Counted from the first letter of the stretch, positions 16,583 to 25,035 are shown. The stretch: 64,000 nt of DNA from Paramicrobacterium chengjingii (GCF_011751765.2 NZ_CP061169.1:3162001-3226000), one strand, 5' to 3'. Notes: generated by a model from the letters alone, not told the origin. Made by a program: numbers and translations.

Positions 16583-17305
16583 TCAGGTGGAGAGTCGATT
16601 GATGGAAAGGTCGTAGGAGTAGCGGTCGCCCCGGTACAGCGACTCGGCGTACTCGATCGGTCGATTACGTTGGTCAAAGGCCGTGCGCTGCACGTTGAAC
16701 GCGGGCGAGAACGGCGGAACGCGAAGCAACTCCGCTGTCGTCTCGTCGAGCACCACGGCGTGAATGGTCTGGTCGGCGCGTTCAGGGCGGATGCCGTAGC
16801 GTTCGCGCAGCTCGCGGTAAAGCGAGTCTTCGGTCATGCCATTCTCGAGGCCCGGCACGAGGGAGGCGGGCACGTAGGAATGCTCAAGGCACATGGGTCG
16901 GCCATCTGCCGTGCGCACGCGCATAATGTGCACGACCTGTTCCGCGGGGCTAAGTCCCAAGGCGAAGCCAATGCGACCGCCGGCACCGTCGAGGGTGATC
17001 TGCGTCTCCGACGACCCCGGCGTGAGATCACGCGCGAGCATGTCTTCAGAGAACGAGTGAAATTCGAACGTCTTGCTGATGCGCGGCTCGCTTACGAAGG
17101 TGCCCGCACCCTGGATGCGGTAGACGAGGTGGTCCTTCTCGAGGTCATCGAGCGCCTTGCGAACGGTGACGCGTGTGACGCCGAGCGCTTCTGCCACTTC
17201 TCGCTCGGTGGGCAATCGCTCATCGGCCTGTAGGCCAGCGGAAATGAGATCGACGAGGTACTCCCGCACCTGTGTGTGCTTTGTCTGACGCGCTGACCCC
17301 GACAA
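16583..17305 (-). CDS. GntR-family regulator, HutC/FarR subfamily
   Basis: A 240-residue repressor. The N-terminal winged helix contains ERLPTEREVAEALGVTRVTVRKALDDLEKDHLV, and the C-terminal UTRA ligand domain includes MCLEHSYVP and RPIEYAESLYRGDRYSY, as in NagR/DasR-like sugar sensors. The start is a TTG with AAAGGAG five bases upstream. It heads the DUF4127 operon and diverges from the CUT1 importer; two TGGT-N4-ACCA palindromes lie between them. The likely effector is a phosphorylated amino sugar, given the NanE-like enzyme in the same regulon. Confidence 0.92.
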   Translation of the reverse strand: MSGSARQTKHTQVREYLVDLISAGLQADERLPTEREVAEALGVTRVTVRKALDDLEKDHLVYRIQGAGTFVSEPRISKTFEFHSFSEDMLARDLTPGSSETQITLDGAGGRIGFALGLSPAEQVVHIMRVRTADGRPMCLEHSYVPASLVPGLENGMTEDSLYRELRERYGIRPERADQTIHAVVLDETTAELLRVPPFSPAFNVQRTAFDQRNRPIEYAESLYRGDRYSYDLSINRLST

Positions 17306-17320
17306 GCTGGCTCCTTTGCA

Positions 17321-17338
17321 AAATGGTTACGACCAATC
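17321..17338. promoter_or_regulatory. GntR operator, proximal copy
   Basis: TGGT-TACG-ACCA (17324-17335) within A-T-rich flanks, about 20 bases upstream of the gntR start. It resembles the stronger palindrome at 17387 and the TGGT-N4-ACCA core of HutC-type operators such as DasR/NagR sites, suggesting autoregulation. Confidence 0.55.
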
Positions 17339-17386
17339 TTGACGTTAGATGCACTTCTGTGTCAATATTCTCAGCATCCGCTTAAA

Positions 17387-17400
17387 TTGGTATATACCAA
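17387..17400. promoter_or_regulatory. GntR operator, perfect palindrome TTGGTATATACCAA
   Basis: A 14-base perfect palindrome 39 bases upstream of the CUT1 binding-protein start. It fits the TGGT-N4-ACCA core of HutC-subfamily operators, so binding should block importer transcription. Confidence 0.75.
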
Positions 17401-17438
17401 GTAGACACTCTGCCATAGCCAAAGATGGAAAGGGCACC

Positions 17439-18728
17439 ATGAAGAACAGCTTCTTCACCACTTCCCGTTCACGCCGATTAGGCGTGATCGCGATTGCCAC
17501 AACAGCAGCGCTCGCGCTGGCCGGATGCTCGGGCGGCGGCGATTCCGACGGCCCAACGACGCTCAAGTTCTCGTATCTCTGGTCTGGACCCGAAGCCAAG
17601 GTTCTCGAGACGATCATCGACGACTTCAACGAGAGCCAAGACGACATCGTCGTCAAGGGCGTCTCAAGCCCCGATCAGCAGAAGCAGCTCACATCGATGT
17701 CGTCATCGAACGGCTCGTTCGACATTTCAGACAACTTCGGCGAGAACGTCGGCTCGTGGGCGGCAAAGGGCGTGCTCGCCCCGCTCGACGAGTACATCGA
17801 GTCAGAGAGCATCGATCTCGATGACTTCGCGCCGGCTGCTCTCGAGCAGATGAAGCACGATGGCCAAACCTATGCGCTGCCCATCGCGGTGCACAGCTTC
17901 CAGCTGCTTTACAACAAGACGCTCCTCGACAAGGCAGGCGTCGAGCCGCCCACAACGATGGACGAGCTCGCGGATGCTGTCGAGAAGCTCACAGTCACCG
18001 ACGACGCGGGCAAGATCAGCCAGCTCGGCATTGGCGATGCGAAAACCTTGACGACGCTCACCACAATGGGGTTCGCATTCGGCGGTTCCTGGAGCGACAA
18101 GAACGGCCCGACACCAACCGACCCTGGCAACATCGAGGCCGTCGACTGGTGGCAGAAGAACGTTGTCGACCTGGTCGGCGCTGACAACCTCGCCGACTTC
18201 AAGGCCGGTGAGGGCCAATACCTCTCTGCAGAGGACTCGTTCTTCAGCGGCAAGGTCGCCATGATCATCGATGGTGAGTGGCGCGCAGCATCCGCCTCTG
18301 AAGTCGCCCCCGAGCTCGACTGGGGTGTCACCTCGATTCCGGCGGCGAGCCCGAAGCTCGAGAACTCCACGCAGGTCACGTCGAGCACGCTCTTCATCCC
18401 CACCAACTCCAAGCACAAGGATGAGGCCGCCGAATTTCTCTCCTACCTGCTCTCTCCCGAGGTGATGGAGAAGTTCAGCCTGACGCTGGGCAACCTTCCC
18501 GCGCGCACATCGCTTCTCGACAGCGATGCCTACAGCGACCTCCCCAACTTCGAAGTCTGGGCAGACGCGCTCACGAGTCCGAACGCCCAGTCGCTGGCGA
18601 GTGCGCCCTATAGCGCCGAGTACGCCACCGATCTGGACAACGCCTTCGACGACGTCGTGCGCGGCAAGTCGAAAGCCGAGAAGGCGCTCGACTACGTCAC
18701 GACGCGCACGAAGAGCTACACGAAGTGA
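17439..18728 (+). CDS. CUT1 sugar ABC substrate-binding lipoprotein
   Basis: A 429-residue extracellular solute-binding protein family 1 member. The signal has a basic N-terminus, hydrophobic core and lipobox LAGC (Cys30), then a GGGDSDG linker. The body shows LLYNKTLLDKAGVEPPTTMDELADAVEKL and EVMEKFSLTLGNLPAR, typical of oligosaccharide or amino-sugar binders. The start at 17439 follows GAAAGGG; longer readings cross the palindromic operator. First gene of the importer-nanE operon. Confidence 0.92.
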   Translation: MKNSFFTTSRSRRLGVIAIATTAALALAGCSGGGDSDGPTTLKFSYLWSGPEAKVLETIIDDFNESQDDIVVKGVSSPDQQKQLTSMSSSNGSFDISDNFGENVGSWAAKGVLAPLDEYIESESIDLDDFAPAALEQMKHDGQTYALPIAVHSFQLLYNKTLLDKAGVEPPTTMDELADAVEKLTVTDDAGKISQLGIGDAKTLTTLTTMGFAFGGSWSDKNGPTPTDPGNIEAVDWWQKNVVDLVGADNLADFKAGEGQYLSAEDSFFSGKVAMIIDGEWRAASASEVAPELDWGVTSIPAASPKLENSTQVTSSTLFIPTNSKHKDEAAEFLSYLLSPEVMEKFSLTLGNLPARTSLLDSDAYSDLPNFEVWADALTSPNAQSLASAPYSAEYATDLDNAFDDVVRGKSKAEKALDYVTTRTKSYTK

Positions 18729-18735
18729 GCCACTG

Positions 18736-19701
18736 ATGTCGATGCTCACGAGGCGACGCCCCGAGGCCCGCTCGACGCGCAGGAGGGAGGGCTCGAAGCG
18801 TCCGCGCAGCACACGCCGGTCGTTCTGGATCGGCGTGGCGTTCGCGTCGCCGTTCATCGTCGGATTCTTCGGGCTCTTCGCCTACCCGATCCTCGCGTCC
18901 GGCTACTACAGCTTCACGGACTTCAACCTCTTCCAGTCCCCGGACTGGGTCGGGCTCGACAACTACGAGCAGATGGCGAACGACGATGTGTTCTGGAAGT
19001 CGCTCGCGAACACACTGGTGCTCGCTGTCATGGGTGTGCCCCTCACCATCGCCATCGCGCTGGGTGGGGCGCACCTGCTCAACACTCCCATCAAGGGGCA
19101 GCCGCTATACCGGGCGGTCATCTACCTTCCCTCGATCATCCCGATCGTCGTCGGCGGGTACCTCTGGCGGTGGTTGCTCAATACGCAGTACGGCTTCGTC
19201 AACTACTTTCTCTCGTGGTTCGGAATCAGCGGCCCCAGCTGGTTGCAAGAACCGGACTGGACGAAGCCCGCGATCGTTCTCGTCGTACTCTGGACAGTCG
19301 GCGGCACCATGATCATCTACCTCGCCGCGCTCAAGGATGTTCCGCACGAACTCTACGAAGCGGCATCCATTGATGGCGCTGGCCCGTGGCGCCGGTTTCT
19401 CAACGTCACCTGGCCAACAGTGTCGCCCGTCACCCTCTTTCAGGTGATCGTGTGCCTCATCGCCTACCTGCAGATCTTCACCGAGCCCTACGTGCTCGCG
19501 CAAGAACGGCTCAACAACATCAGCTCCGGTCCCGACCAGTCGATGTTGACGTATGCCATGTACCTCTACCAGAACGCGTTCGTGTACCTGAAGATGGGTT
19601 ACGCCTCCGCCATGGCCTGGGTGCTGTTCATCGTCACGCTCATCGTCACGCTTGTCGTGCTGGCCTCGTCGAAACGGTGGGTGCACTATGGCTCTAAGTG
19701 A
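18736..19701 (+). CDS. CUT1 ABC permease 1 (MalF/UgpA-like)
   Basis: A 321-residue membrane protein with six predicted helices, the first at FWIGVAFASPFIVGFFGLFAY, and the EAA loop ELYEAASIDGAGPWRRFLNVTWP that contacts the ATPase. An N-terminal stretch of about 30 residues is very rich in Arg and positive inside. The start ATG lies seven bases after the binding-protein stop. No ATPase gene is in this operon, so a shared MsiK-type ATPase elsewhere probably energises it, as is common for actinobacterial CUT1 importers. Confidence 0.9.
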   Translation: MSMLTRRRPEARSTRRREGSKRPRSTRRSFWIGVAFASPFIVGFFGLFAYPILASGYYSFTDFNLFQSPDWVGLDNYEQMANDDVFWKSLANTLVLAVMGVPLTIAIALGGAHLLNTPIKGQPLYRAVIYLPSIIPIVVGGYLWRWLLNTQYGFVNYFLSWFGISGPSWLQEPDWTKPAIVLVVLWTVGGTMIIYLAALKDVPHELYEAASIDGAGPWRRFLNVTWPTVSPVTLFQVIVCLIAYLQIFTEPYVLAQERLNNISSGPDQSMLTYAMYLYQNAFVYLKMGYASAMAWVLFIVTLIVTLVVLASSKRWVHYGSK

Positions 19702-20578
19702 TACGCAGATCGTGACAGATGCCGGCTCGCCGCGCGAGCTGCCGGCAGCCAAGCGCAGGCCGAAGATTCTCCGTCGGCTGCGACAGCATGCGCTCGTGAT
19801 TGTGCTTGCCGCGGTGTTTATCTTCCCGCTGCTTGTGATGGTCTCCACGGCGCTGAAGGCACCGCAAGACGTCTTCAGTTCGCCGCCGAGTCTCATTCCC
19901 AGTGAGTGGACGTTCGACAACTTCACGAAAGCGTTCGATCAGATTCCTGTGTGGCGCTACCTCGGCAACACCATGCTCGTCGCCGGCCTCAGCGTTGTCG
20001 GCACTGCGCTGTCGTGCCCCCTCGTCGCCTATGCGCTCTCCAAGGTGAAGTGGGTCGGCGCGAAGCCGCTGTTCATTATGGTGCTCGCCACCATGATGCT
20101 GCCGCCGCAAGTGACGCTCATTCCGCTCTTCCTCATCTGGAACGGCCTCGGCGCCACCAACACGTATCTGCCGCTCGTGGTTCCTGCGTTTCTCGGAACA
20201 CCGTTCTTCATCTTCCTTATTCGGCAGTTCCTCATGAATGTTCCAGACGATCTCATCGAGGCGGCACGTCTCGATGGAGCATCCGAGTTGCGCACCTATG
20301 CCACTATCGTGCTGCCCATCGCGCGGCCCGCCATCGTTACGGCGGCGGTCTTTCAGTTCGTGTGGGCATGGACCGACTTTCTCAATCCGCTTATCTACCT
20401 CAACGACGAATCGACGTACACCTTGTCCATCGGCCTCTACGCCTTCTTCGGCGAGAACGACGTCGCGTGGGGCCCTCTCATGGCCGCGTGCACCATGTTC
20501 ACCATCCCCGCGCTGATCATCTTTCTCATCGGCCAGAAGTTCTTTATCGGCGGCATCAGCGCGGGAGCACTCAAATGA
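19688..20578 (+). CDS. CUT1 ABC permease 2 (MalG/UgpE-like)
   Basis: A 296-residue permease with six predicted membrane helices and the EAA loop DLIEAARLDGASELRTYATIVLP. It starts at ATG 19688 inside the end of permease 1 (14-base overlap, GGTGGG upstream) and its TGA overlaps the nanE ATG, so all three are translationally coupled. It pairs with permease 1 to form the channel. Confidence 0.92.
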   Translation: MALSDTQIVTDAGSPRELPAAKRRPKILRRLRQHALVIVLAAVFIFPLLVMVSTALKAPQDVFSSPPSLIPSEWTFDNFTKAFDQIPVWRYLGNTMLVAGLSVVGTALSCPLVAYALSKVKWVGAKPLFIMVLATMMLPPQVTLIPLFLIWNGLGATNTYLPLVVPAFLGTPFFIFLIRQFLMNVPDDLIEAARLDGASELRTYATIVLPIARPAIVTAAVFQFVWAWTDFLNPLIYLNDESTYTLSIGLYAFFGENDVAWGPLMAACTMFTIPALIIFLIGQKFFIGGISAGALK

Positions 20579-21261
20579 CCAACAACCCCATTGCCCAGCT
20601 GCAGCACGGCTTCATCGCCTCGGTGCAGGCAGACGATGGCAGTCCGTTGCGCGACAGCAGCATGATCGCCGCGCTTGCCCATGCAACGGTGCTCGGTGGG
20701 GCGAACGGGCTGCGCATCAATGGCGCTCCCGACATTCGAGCGGTCCGCGAGATCACCGATCTACCCATCATCGGGCTGCACAAGGTGCCGGGCGGAGCCC
20801 GAGACGTCATCACTCCACTCGTCGAGCATGCCATTGAGCTTGCGCACGCGGGTGCCGACATCATCGCCGTCGACGCGACGCGCGAGGTCCGCTGCGCCGA
20901 CCTCTCCATCATCGGCGCCGTCCGAGAGCTCACGGGGCTGCCTGTCATGGCCGACGTCTCCACCCTCGATGAAGGAACACGAGCATCGGATGCTGGGGCC
21001 GAACTGATCGGCACCACCCTGTCGGGCTACACCCCGTACACGCGCAGCGACTCCGAATCCCCCGACTTCGCACTCATCGAGCAGCTCGCCGCCCGCGACA
21101 TCCGTGTGATAGCGGAGGGCCGCCTGCGCACCCCCGCCGACGTCGTGCACGCTCTCGAGATCGGTGCGTATGCCGCGGTCGTCGGCCGTGCCCTCACGGA
21201 CCCCATGATCACGGCCGCCCGCTATGCAACGGCTGTCGCTCGGTCGCGAACTTCGGGCTGA
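20575..21261 (+). CDS. nanE: NanE-like N-acylmannosamine-6-phosphate 2-epimerase
   Basis: A 228-residue TIM-barrel epimerase converting ManNAc-6-P to GlcNAc-6-P in sialic acid and ManNAc use. Family features are visible in order: GGANGLRINGAPDIRAVRE, PIIGLHKV (catalytic Lys), IIAVDATREVR, VMADVSTLDEG (Glu), GTTLSGYTPYT and RVIAEGRLRTP. The usual partners NanA, NanK, NagA and NagB are absent from the window, so the substrate may be a ManNAc-like sugar imported as such, or the rest of the pathway lies elsewhere. It begins with an ATGA overlap after permease 2 and falls under the GntR operator. Confidence 0.85.
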   Translation: MTNNPIAQLQHGFIASVQADDGSPLRDSSMIAALAHATVLGGANGLRINGAPDIRAVREITDLPIIGLHKVPGGARDVITPLVEHAIELAHAGADIIAVDATREVRCADLSIIGAVRELTGLPVMADVSTLDEGTRASDAGAELIGTTLSGYTPYTRSDSESPDFALIEQLAARDIRVIAEGRLRTPADVVHALEIGAYAAVVGRALTDPMITAARYATAVARSRTSG

Positions 21262-21309
21262 CAATCCTGCTTCTGCCGCAAGGGCGCACAGGAGAATCTG
21301 CGGGCCAAC

Positions 21310-21552
21310 TCACGCCAGATCGCTCAATGGAGTACCGAGCTCGTCACACTCTAGGCGCCCATCGGGATGCTCGGTAACATGGGCGACCACTCGCTCCCCA
21401 TCGGCCCGAATCATGTCACGACAAATCTGCTGCGCCTGGGCCTCAGCTATCTCCCTGACGAAGGCACTCAAACCCTTCCCCTGTTTCTGGGCTGCCTCTT
21501 CGAGCACCACTCGATCAGCCACGTCCAGTCGTATCGTCAGCGTCTCAGCCAT
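21310..21552 (-). CDS. Small antitoxin-like protein (ribbon-helix-helix type)
   Basis: An 80-residue protein beginning MAETLTIRLDVADRVVLEEAAQKQGKGLSAFVREIAE, a short beta strand followed by two helices, the pattern of CopG/RHH or DUF1778-type DNA-binding antitoxins. The remainder is charged. ATG 21552 fits the domain start; the frame is open upstream but lacks family features there. No toxin gene adjoins it, so it is either an orphan antitoxin or a small regulator. It diverges from the VbhA-like gene. Confidence 0.55.
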   Translation of the reverse strand: MAETLTIRLDVADRVVLEEAAQKQGKGLSAFVREIAEAQAQQICRDMIRADGERVVAHVTEHPDGRLECDELGTPLSDLA

Positions 21553-21646
21553 ACTCAAAAGTGCGCCATGGGTGCATGAGATACTTTCGTTTACCCACGC
21601 AATGGTAGAGCTGTGCGGCAAACGACTAAGGGCAGCTGGAGGCAAC

Positions 21647-21820
21647 ATGTCGATCGCTGAATCACGTGCGCTGCGGGTAGAAGCTACCATCCACAGTGCA
21701 GAGATCGAAGGTCTCAGCGTGTCTGTTGATACGCGGGCAGACGCTGACTCCTATGGTGCTGGACAAATCGGCTCTAACGAACTCGTCGATCGGGTTCGGG
21801 CCAGGTATGGCCTCTCCTGA
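21647..21820 (+). CDS. VbhA-family antitoxin-like protein
   Basis: A 57-residue protein (MSIAESRALRVEATIHSAEIEG through VDRVRARYGLS). The pattern of a first helix, an inhibitory segment S-A-E-I-E-G, then YGAGQIGSNELVDRVRARYG matches VbhA antitoxins that neutralise Fic AMP-transferases. The start has GGAGG four bases upstream, a convincing ribosome site. No Fic toxin gene follows; the next gene is an HTH/PIN pair, so it appears to be an orphan. Confidence 0.6.
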   Translation: MSIAESRALRVEATIHSAEIEGLSVSVDTRADADSYGAGQIGSNELVDRVRARYGLS

Positions 21821-21853
21821 TGCGTCCTGGTGACTCTGACTGCAAGCTATGGG

Positions 21854-21883
21854 TTGCAGTTACATGTGTAACCAGCGTATTCT
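21854..21883 (+). promoter_or_regulatory. Promoter of HTH/PIN pair with dyad operator
   Basis: TTGCAG (21854-21859), an 18-base spacer and TATTCT (21878-21883). The spacer holds GTTACA-TG-TGTAAC (21859-21872), a near-perfect dyad suited to autoregulation by the antitoxin. A second inverted repeat, CTGCAA-N8-TTGCAG, ends at 21859. Confidence 0.6.
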
Positions 21884-21921
21884 GGGGGTGTGCTTGAGAG
21901 CGCCCAATAGGAGAAGACACT

Positions 21922-22362
21922 ATGCCGATCACACAGATCGGCGGCGCGCTCGTTGCTGACGATGAGACCCTAGAGCGTGCCGCTGAAGTCACCGCTGAAG
22001 TTGCTTCGCACGGGATTGCAGGCGTGAGCATTAATACTGTTACGGGCGAAACTCTCGAGCTTGATCTGCACCTGAGCGATTTTCTTCTCAACGTGATGGC
22101 TGGCCTCAGCAACGGGTCTGTGAGCATCACCGGTCTGCCTGAAGAGGTGACGACAACTACCGCCGCAGAGATGCTTGGGATTTCTCGGCCGACACTAATG
22201 AAACGCATCGCAGCAAACGAGATCCCCGGGCACAAAGTTGGGTCCCACACCAGATTGCGCACCGAGGATGTCCTTAGGCTGCGCGAGGCTGAGGATGCCA
22301 AGCGTACGCAGGCGTTCAACAAATTGCGTCGCATCGACGAAGAGTTCGGCGCACTCGGATAA
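21922..22362 (+). CDS. Antitoxin with excisionase-type helix-turn-helix
   Basis: A 146-residue protein. The C-terminal half has a MerR/excisionase-like HTH (TTAAEMLGISRPTLMKRIAANEIPGHKVG then SHTRLRTEDVLRLRE), followed by a basic helix likely to wrap the toxin. The N-terminal half is acidic and probably oligomerises. It is nine bases upstream of a PIN-domain gene, the usual order of a type II toxin-antitoxin pair. GGAG lies ahead of the ATG. Confidence 0.8.
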   Translation: MPITQIGGALVADDETLERAAEVTAEVASHGIAGVSINTVTGETLELDLHLSDFLLNVMAGLSNGSVSITGLPEEVTTTTAAEMLGISRPTLMKRIAANEIPGHKVGSHTRLRTEDVLRLREAEDAKRTQAFNKLRRIDEEFGALG

Positions 22363-22371
22363 CCTGTCGAG

Positions 22372-22938
22372 GTGCGCACTTCTCGAGTTTTTGTGGATTC
22401 GAACAACCTGGCCTCGAGAACGTTGCGCGATTGGCTCTTCCTGATCCAGCAGGATTCGCCCGGTTTGTACACGACTCACACATCGTTCGATGTGCTCGTT
22501 GAAGCTGTACGTGTCCGACGCCGCTTACACCCCAAAGCGAACGGAAGCCTGACCAGCAGATTCCGTGACACGCTCCGTGAGAACCTGAACGAAGTCCTCG
22601 AGGAGTTCCCAGGCAACGTGGCGTTCGACGGAGACGACCCTGACGATCATCATGTTCATGCTGCGTCACTCGCATGCCGCGCAGACATGATGCTTACTGA
22701 CAACTACCGTGATTTTGGGAACCCCGATGCTTTGCCATATGAGGTTTTCAGCTCGGATGACTTCTTCCTGCTCGTCCAGGACAGCGCACCGCAGTCCGTT
22801 CACCGGGCGGTACTCACGCAGTCAGAATACTGGCAACGATTTTCCAATTCGAAGCCGCTCGACGTGGCTCTGCGAGACGCTGGATGCCCGCTTTTTGCCA
22901 GCCGCGTAGCTCACCACCTCGAGCGCGCGAAGCGCTGA
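22372..22938 (+). CDS. PIN-domain toxin (putative RNase)
   Basis: A 188-residue PIN-fold protein with acidic catalytic positions: RVFVDSNNL (Asp9), the HTSFDVLVEAVR segment, DGDDPDDHHVHAASL and MLTDNYRDF. Type II PIN toxins cleave tRNA, rRNA or mRNA when released from the antitoxin. It is longer than classic VapC (about 130), with a C-terminal extension of some 50 residues. The start is a GTG nine bases after the antitoxin stop, without a strong ribosome site, consistent with translational coupling. Confidence 0.8.
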   Translation: MRTSRVFVDSNNLASRTLRDWLFLIQQDSPGLYTTHTSFDVLVEAVRVRRRLHPKANGSLTSRFRDTLRENLNEVLEEFPGNVAFDGDDPDDHHVHAASLACRADMMLTDNYRDFGNPDALPYEVFSSDDFFLLVQDSAPQSVHRAVLTQSEYWQRFSNSKPLDVALRDAGCPLFASRVAHHLERAKR

Positions 22939-22945
22939 ACCAGCC

Positions 22946-24211
22946 TCAACCGCGGCCGTGGGCCGCACGCGACTTGCGGGACGCCGCATCGAGAATCACC
23001 GCGAGCAGCAGCACGGCGCCCGTGATCATGTAGCGGAACGACGAGTCGAGGTTCAGCAGTGTCAGACCACTCGAGATCGACTGGATCACGATCACACCGA
23101 GCAGGGCCGAGTAGGCCGACCCGCGACCACCGAAGAGGCTCGTTCCACCGATTACCGCCGCCGCGATCGCATTCAGGTTGACGTCACCGCCACCGCTGCT
23201 CTGCGCCGCGGCGGCGAGGCGCCCCGCAGCGAGAGTTCCACCGAGGGCAGCGAGGCCCGAGCCCAGCACAAACACCGAGACGATGGTTCCCGAGACATTG
23301 ATTCCCGCACGACGCGCCGCCTCTTTGTTACCGCCGATCGCGAACACCGAACGGCCCCACTTCGTGCGACGCAACGCGTACTGCACTCCGAACACCAACG
23401 CGCCGAAGAGCACGAACATCCAACCGACGCCCCGCGCTTGATTGAGATACCAGACCGCGGCGACGATCACGACGGTGAGAAGAACTGCCTGCGTGAGGAT
23501 GTAACCGAAGGGCGTGGCCGAGAGGTCGGCTGCACGACGGCGCTGCGCCGTGCGCAGTCTCACAAGCAGAAATGCGACACCGACCCCGACGCTCAACACG
23601 TATGAGAGCCAGGCCGGAATGAACGCGAGTTGCCCAAACCACACGATGAATGAGTCGTAGGGCAAGTTGATGGTTCCTTCGGGGCCGAGCACCCAGAGCT
23701 GCAACCCGAGAAAGGCCAAGAGTCCCGCAAGCGTGATCACGAACGAGGGAACCCCGAAGCGCACGTACACGGCCGAGTACACGAGTCCGATCAGGCATCC
23801 CGCCGCAACCGCCGCGAGCAGCGAGATGGCTGCGGGCCACTGCAGGTTGACCATCGTGACGGCGAGCACGGCGGCCGAAAGTCCGCTGACGGAACCAACG
23901 GAGAGGTCAATCTCTCCGAGCAGCAGCACGCACGCGACGCCAAGGGCGATCACGCCGAGCGCCGCGCTCTGCATAAGCAGGTTGACGAGGTTCGCCGGCG
24001 ACAGGAACACAGGGTTCAAGATCTGAAAGATCGACCAGATGACAACGAGACCGATGATGATCGGCAAAGGCCCGAGCTCACCGCCGCGCACGCGATCGAG
24101 GCCGACCTGAACGATGCCGCGGATGCCGTCACGATGAAGCAGCCGCTCGTCCGCGAGATCCGTCGCCACCGTTGCGGGCCCTCGGCCGTCGTTCTTCGTC
24201 ACGCTTCTCAT
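22946..24211 (-). CDS. Xylose-type ABC permease (XylH-like)
   Basis: A 421-residue integral membrane protein of the ribose/xylose (CUT2) permease family, longer than RbsC (about 320) and with extra helices, as in XylH. Characteristic segments are CVLLLGEIDLSVGSVSGLSAAVLA and AAAVIGGTSLFGGRGSAYSALLG. It is the last gene of its operon; the stop of the preceding ATPase overlaps its ATG. Only seven bases separate it from the convergent PIN toxin gene. Confidence 0.92.
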   Translation of the reverse strand: MRSVTKNDGRGPATVATDLADERLLHRDGIRGIVQVGLDRVRGGELGPLPIIIGLVVIWSIFQILNPVFLSPANLVNLLMQSAALGVIALGVACVLLLGEIDLSVGSVSGLSAAVLAVTMVNLQWPAAISLLAAVAAGCLIGLVYSAVYVRFGVPSFVITLAGLLAFLGLQLWVLGPEGTINLPYDSFIVWFGQLAFIPAWLSYVLSVGVGVAFLLVRLRTAQRRRAADLSATPFGYILTQAVLLTVVIVAAVWYLNQARGVGWMFVLFGALVFGVQYALRRTKWGRSVFAIGGNKEAARRAGINVSGTIVSVFVLGSGLAALGGTLAAGRLAAAAQSSGGGDVNLNAIAAAVIGGTSLFGGRGSAYSALLGVIVIQSISSGLTLLNLDSSFRYMITGAVLLLAVILDAASRKSRAAHGRG

Positions 24212-25008
24212 GAGTTCTCTCCCGCTTTCTGCGCGGCGCTGCGATGTGCGCGCTGAGTGACGACGTTGTCGCTCGCGCCCGTGATTGCGGCGACGAGCTC
24301 GTCACTCGATGTCGATTTCCCGTCGAAGATTCCGTTGTTGCGACCGAGCCGAAGAACCGCGACACGATCGGCGACAGCGCGCACGTCGGCCATATTGTGG
24401 CTGACCATGAGCACGGCAAGTCCGTTCTCGCGCAGCCTCTCGACGAGGTTGAGCACCTCTGCAGTCTGGGCGACACCGAGTGCCGCGGTCGGCTCGTCGA
24501 GAATGATGAGCTCAGGCTTTCCCAGGAGCGATCGCGCAATTGCGACGGTCTGACGCTGTCCTCCTGACAGCGATGCGATCGGAATGCGAACGGAGGGAAT
24601 CTTGGCAGACAGCTGCTTCAGCAGACTCCACGCTTCAACTTCCATGGCCACATCATCAACAGCCCACGGTGACAGTTCGCGCCCGAGAAAGAGGTTCTCG
24701 ACGACGGTCATGTTGTCGCACAGCGCCAGATCCTGAAAGACCGTGGCGATTCCGAGCTCGATGGCCTGTGACGGGTCGTCGATGGTGACCCGTGTTCCGT
24801 TGAAGAAGATCTCTCCCTCACTCGGCGCGTGTGCTCCGGCAAGGATCTTCACGAGCGTCGACTTGCCCGCACCATTGTCACCGACGAGAGCGACGACCTC
24901 CCCAGCACGAACGTCGAGTTCAATGTCTGTCAGCGCGGCAACGGCACCGAACCGTTTGCTCACTCCCTTGAGGGAGAGAACCGGCGCATCAGTCTGCTCA
25001 CTTGGCAT
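24208..25008 (-). CDS. CUT2 ABC ATPase, single NBD
   Basis: A 266-residue ATPase with Walker A GDNGAGKST, signature SLSGGQRQTVAIARSL and Walker B LIILDEPTAALG. Unlike RbsA/XylG it has one NBD, as in the FrcA/ChvE-associated type, so it must dimerise. ATG 25008 is taken as the start; a GTG two codons upstream is possible. It overlaps the permease gene by ATGA and follows the binding-protein gene after a hairpin. Confidence 0.92.
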   Translation of the reverse strand: MPSEQTDAPVLSLKGVSKRFGAVAALTDIELDVRAGEVVALVGDNGAGKSTLVKILAGAHAPSEGEIFFNGTRVTIDDPSQAIELGIATVFQDLALCDNMTVVENLFLGRELSPWAVDDVAMEVEAWSLLKQLSAKIPSVRIPIASLSGGQRQTVAIARSLLGKPELIILDEPTAALGVAQTAEVLNLVERLRENGLAVLMVSHNMADVRAVADRVAVLRLGRNNGIFDGKSTSSDELVAAITGASDNVVTQRAHRSAAQKAGENS

Positions 25009-25035
25009 GTGCACTCACTTACTCCAGCAGCATCC

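Noticed and set aside
17802..18857. Minus-strand frame opposite the CUT1 binding protein
   Set aside because: Antisense to a gene with lipobox, operator and operon context.
20575..21261. Complete sialic acid (nan) operon
   Set aside because: Only a NanE-like epimerase is visible; lyase, kinase, deacetylase and deaminase genes are missing from the window.
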